A stretch of DNA of 64,000 nt from Geobacter sp. DSM 9736 (GTDB lineage: Bacteria > Desulfobacterota > Desulfuromonadia > Geobacterales > Geobacteraceae): assembly GCF_900187405.1 (NCBI RefSeq), contig NZ_LT896716.1, positions 2,670,001 to 2,734,000 on the forward strand, written 5' to 3'. Below the pieces are notes generated by a model, which ran no database searches, had not been told where the DNA came from, and was given only the letters and a program-made list of their open reading frames with translations. The first letter of the stretch is position 1, and each line of letters starts with the position of its first letter. The position numbers and the translations under genes are program-made. This document shows positions 61,568-64,000 of this stretch, piece after piece.

Positions 61568-61951
61568 TTACCTTTCCACCGGGAAACCGTTTCGAAACCA
61601 GCCGACGATCCCGTCGCTCATGTTGTAAACTTCACCATACCCTCTGCTTGCGAGAAAACCCGATACGGGAACTGAACGAGAACCGACGGCACAATAAACC
61701 AGTATCGGAACGTTTTTCGGCAATTCGGTATAGCGCCGCTCAATGCTGCCTACGGGAATCAGCTTCGCTCCGGCTATTCGAGCCTGGCGGTATTCCTCTG
61801 GTGTCCTCACGTCAAGGAGCACGACGTCCGGGCGCTTTGCCGCCAACTGCCTTGCCTGACCCGAAGTAATGTTACGATACGCTGCAGCAAGCGCCGCAGT
61901 TGCAGCAAATACTAATAAGATCACTGAAAACGATATAATGCAGTTTTTCAC
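61568..61951 (-). CDS. Exported rhodanese-domain protein
   Basis: 127 residues from GTG 61951 with GGAAGGG upstream; an earlier GTG at 61990 would put extra residues before the signal peptide. The signal peptide (CIISFSVILLVFAATAALAA) is followed by a single rhodanese domain: RPDVVLLDVRTPEEYRQARI, and the active-site loop CAVGSRS with its catalytic cysteine. Such proteins move sulfane sulfur; this one acts outside the cytoplasm. The neighbours (ArsR, YgaP-like, MBL-fold) suggest a sulfur or redox stress unit. Confidence 0.9.
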   Translation of the reverse strand: MKNCIISFSVILLVFAATAALAAAYRNITSGQARQLAAKRPDVVLLDVRTPEEYRQARIAGAKLIPVGSIERRYTELPKNVPILVYCAVGSRSVPVSGFLASRGYGEVYNMSDGIVGWFRNGFPVER

Positions 61952-62024
61952 TGTGCCCTTCCCGCTCCCGCTGAACGGCCGACTCCGCACGCAAGAGTAT
62001 CGGCGTACTATACCAGAAGCTTGA

Positions 62025-62855
62025 TCAAATTTCTAAAGTAAATCCTACCTGGGCCGGATGGAAATGCCCCGGGAATTCACGAGACAATCGAGCCGCAGCG
62101 GCAAACCCGGTACAGTGGCTCCCGCAGATTTTCTTTATTCGGTAGCCGTGGAGCCTCTTCACCGTCTCATCCAGCTGGAGAGATGAGCAGAAACCAAGAT
62201 GTGTGCCCCCCACCACGGCATATATGTCATTCCTCCCCAAGGTGCGGGTGACATGTTCCAGGGTGTTGATGATTCCGGCATGGCAACAGCCGAGCAGAAG
62301 AACGATCCCTTTATCGCAGCAAATTACCAGGGATTGATCATCGAGAATATGATCCGGCTCGCATCCAGCTTCGTCACAATAAAGACCGCTGTCGCCATGT
62401 TCGAATGAAGTAAGTCGGGGGATGTAGCCGGTCACAAAGATATCGGCACCTATTTCCCGAAATTCCGCCGAAAGATCGAAAACGCACCCCTTCCGTTCCA
62501 ACTCCTCCTTCTTGTAAGGCATACCAATGGATATCCTCTCCCCCGTATCCTTCACGCGATATCGATCGGTGAAAATTCCCGGATGAGCCGCTACCACTTT
62601 TCCCCCGCACTCCGTCAGAAGGGGAAGAAGGCCTCCGGTATGGTCGTAGTGGCCATGGGAAAGAACGACTCTTTGTATAAGGCTCAACGGCCGGTTGAGG
62701 CGTCTGGCGTTATGCAGAAGCGTCGCGCCCTGGCCGCAGTCGAACAGAACCGCTTCAGCCTCACTTTCGATCAGCGCCGCGAACCCATGCTCGCCAAGCG
62801 TCCCGGATATGGCGCCTACGCTGTTTTCACATAGAATCGTGATACGGCGTTTCAT
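62025..62855 (-). CDS. Metallo-beta-lactamase fold hydrolase
   Basis: 276 residues from ATG 62855, overlapping the YgaP-like stop (ATGA). The metal motif HGHYDHTGG (HxHxDH) follows LSLIQRVVLS; later ligands are in LLGCCHAGIINTLEH and VVGGTHLGFCSS, with GSHCTGF near the end. It belongs to the branch similar to archaeal 7,8-dihydropterin-6-methyl-4-aminobenzene phosphate synthases; the real substrate is unknown. Soluble. The Cys in the GCCHAG motif is common in this branch. Confidence 0.88.
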   Translation of the reverse strand: MKRRITILCENSVGAISGTLGEHGFAALIESEAEAVLFDCGQGATLLHNARRLNRPLSLIQRVVLSHGHYDHTGGLLPLLTECGGKVVAAHPGIFTDRYRVKDTGERISIGMPYKKEELERKGCVFDLSAEFREIGADIFVTGYIPRLTSFEHGDSGLYCDEAGCEPDHILDDQSLVICCDKGIVLLLGCCHAGIINTLEHVTRTLGRNDIYAVVGGTHLGFCSSLQLDETVKRLHGYRIKKICGSHCTGFAAAARLSREFPGHFHPAQVGFTLEI

Positions 62856-63070
62856 GCCTGCATTCGCTGGCCTGGAAACCTCGGCACTCCTAGCTTTTCC
62901 AGAAATGTAATCATCGGGCACCAGTTGCTAAAGCCCGACTGAAAAAGGTTGAGTCCGACGAACGCCGTGAACCACAACCACTTCTCGCTGTGCATGTGTG
63001 CGAGGATGAGTGAGATCAGTATGAACCCGCCCGCGATGATCCTCAATAACCTGTCGATATACATGGCCAT
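62852..63070 (-). CDS. YgaP-like small membrane protein (DUF2892 family)
   Basis: 72 residues. MAMYIDRLLRIIAGGFILIS, then WLWFTAFVGLNLFQSGFSNW and CPMITFLEKLGVP show the two-helix transmembrane module found in the membrane part of YgaP rhodanese. In many bacteria it is separate from, and near, a rhodanese, as here. Function beyond membrane anchoring or sulfur transport is not established. It is coupled to the MBL-fold gene by a 4-base overlap. Confidence 0.88.
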   Translation of the reverse strand: MAMYIDRLLRIIAGGFILISLILAHMHSEKWLWFTAFVGLNLFQSGFSNWCPMITFLEKLGVPRFPGQRMQA

Positions 63071-63089
63071 CTCCCAATGCCGATCCGGC

Positions 63090-63524
63090 TCATCCTCTCC
63101 GCAGCAGTTCCGCCACCTTCCCAGCCACGCTCCCCGTGAGGGAAGGGCATATTTTCTTCCCGCCCGTTGTAATGATCCTGCAACAGGTAGAGCCGTACCG
63201 CTCCTTGAACCAAATATGAAGTTCCCTCGTCAGCACGTTTACCTTCTTCTTGTCCCCCCCCAGGACGAGACCGATGGCCATCGTCCCTCCACTCACCGCT
63301 CCACATATGCATCCGGAGCCGGAGCCACCCCCGAAACCTGCTGCAAGCCTGACGACGTCTTCCGGCGTCTCCGGTGAAAAGTGGTTGCGGATGGTGTAAA
63401 GAACGGCTTCGGCGCAATGCATCTTGCCGGTTCTGAAATAACCTTCCGCGTCAGCTCCCACGCGGGTTGGAAAATCAGTTTCCGCCGTGTCTTCCGTCTC
63501 TGCCTTTCTTCGCCACAAGAACAT
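63090..63524 (-). CDS. C_GCAxxG_C_C-family redox protein
   Basis: 144 residues from ATG 63524, with AAAGGAGT upstream. The conserved cysteines are in MHCAEAVLYTI, GSGSGCICGAVSGG (the GCAxxG-like core), STCCRII and KKICPSL. Families of this type (also named split-soret or putative redox-active) are thought to bind metal or carry thiols. It lies 11 bases after the RND gene and 19 before the YgaP-like gene, probably in one operon. The function is not known in detail. Confidence 0.85.
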   Translation of the reverse strand: MFLWRRKAETEDTAETDFPTRVGADAEGYFRTGKMHCAEAVLYTIRNHFSPETPEDVVRLAAGFGGGSGSGCICGAVSGGTMAIGLVLGGDKKKVNVLTRELHIWFKERYGSTCCRIITTGGKKICPSLTGSVAGKVAELLRRG

Positions 63525-63534
63525 CTTTACTCCT

Positions 63535-64000
63535 TTACCCCACCGGTGCGGCCTCATGCCGCTGCTTCCACGACTGTACCATATAGTAGAGAATGGGAAT
63601 AGTCACCCGCGAAAGGGTGGTGGACGCTATTTCGCCAAACATGAGCGCCAGGGCGAGCCCCTGGAAGATCGGGTCGAAGACTATAACGAAGCTTCCCACT
63701 ATCACTGCCGCTGCCGTTAATAGCATCGGCCTGAAGCGGACCGCTCCGGCATCGATTATCGCTTCGTCCAGGGGCATCCCCTCACGGCGCCGCAACTCGG
63801 CGAAGTCGATGAGAATGATCGAGTTGCGCACGATTATCCCTGCGAGAGCAATGAAACCGATCATGCTCGTGGCGGTGAAAAACGCACCGAACAGTGCGTG
63901 CCCAGGCAGGATGCCGATGAGCGTAAGCGGGATCGGTACCATTATGACCAGGGGAGTCGTAAAATCGCGGAACCAGGCAACCACCAGTATGTAGATCAAC
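63535..64000 (-). CDS. RND efflux transporter, C-terminal part (5' end outside window)
   Basis: The last 154 residues of an AcrB/CusA-type inner membrane pump. Visible: transmembrane segment [20 protein letters not shown], helix [20 protein letters not shown] followed by [40 protein letters not shown], and the final helix of the bundle. The pattern [13 protein letters not shown] is typical of the second half of RND pumps. The substrate cannot be named without the rest of the gene. The frame is open to the window edge, so the start is beyond 64000. Confidence 0.9.
   Translation of the reverse strand, partial: LIYILVVAWFRDFTTPLVIMVPIPLTLIGILPGHALFGAFFTATSMIGFIALAGIIVRNSIILIDFAELRRREGMPLDEAIIDAGAVRFRPMLLTAAAVIVGSFVIVFDPIFQGLALALMFGEIASTTLSRVTIPILYYMVQSWKQRHEAAPVG

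Noticed and set aside
1-64000. CRISPR arrays, tRNA or rRNA genes, insertion sequences, phage genes
   Set aside because: None found by reading; no regular direct repeats with spacers, no tRNA-like cloverleaf seen, no transposase or integrase among the open frames.

Overview
The window looks like a chromosomal segment of a flagellated deltaproteobacterium of the Geobacter type (Desulfuromonadales/Desulfobacterota). This is inferred from gene content, not from a database search. The pointers are an almost complete polar-type flagellar gene set with FlhF/FlhG, a CsrA-FliW pair, FlbD-MotA-MotB, a MotE-like protein, a short FlgJ without a muramidase domain, and several strong sigma-54 (GG-N10-GC) and sigma-28 promoter matches. 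No rRNA, tRNA, CRISPR array, insertion sequence or phage gene was seen.

Layout. Positions 1-15470 are on the + strand. They hold the 3' end of a sialic-acid-type synthase (NeuB family), one very large gene (413-10159) encoding a 3,248-residue fusion of two GT-B-like modules, a methyltransferase, three GT2 glycosyltransferases, a radical SAM/SPASM enzyme and TPR blocks, then a CgeB-like glycosyltransferase, a GT9 glycosyltransferase, flbD, motA and motB. I read this as a surface-glycan or flagellin-glycosylation locus next to the motility genes. From 15489 to 63999 every recognised gene is on the - strand. Read in the direction of transcription (high to low coordinates) they are: an RND efflux pump fragment; a small redox/sulfur-type cluster (C_GCAxxG_C_C protein, YgaP-like membrane protein, metallo-beta-lactamase fold protein, rhodanese, ArsR regulator); a sensory block (histidine kinase, methyl-accepting chemotaxis protein, hemerythrin, a 74-residue protein resembling a chemoreceptor tip, CheY, CheX, and a CheX-like/degenerate-receiver fusion); an AMIN-TPR protein; and the flagellar genes flgBC-fliEFGHIJ-motE-fliK-flgD-flgE, fliLMNOPQR-flhB, flhAFG-fliA-flgFGAHIJ-flgNKL-csrA-fliW, two nearly identical flagellin genes, then fliD-fliS-fliT-like-unknown-PilZ-CgeB-like.

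How the parts work together. Sigma-54 sites precede flgB, fliL, flhA, the AMIN-TPR gene and the cheY/cheX operon, with a weaker one before fliD. Sigma-28 sites precede both flagellins and the histidine kinase, with weaker ones before flbD and the hemerythrin gene. fliA (sigma-28) is itself in the flhA operon. This fits a hierarchy in which sigma-54 turns on the basal body and export apparatus, which then yields sigma-28 for the filament and some sensory genes. Both flagellin leaders carry a hairpin with GGA in its loop and a second GGA at the ribosome binding site, the expected target of CsrA, whose gene and antagonist fliW lie just upstream. No flgM (anti-sigma-28) is present at its usual place or elsewhere in the window.

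The least ordinary items are the giant glycan enzyme, the free-standing receptor-tip-like protein, the degenerate receiver fusion, and the two CgeB-like proteins that share a Maf-like N-terminal region.
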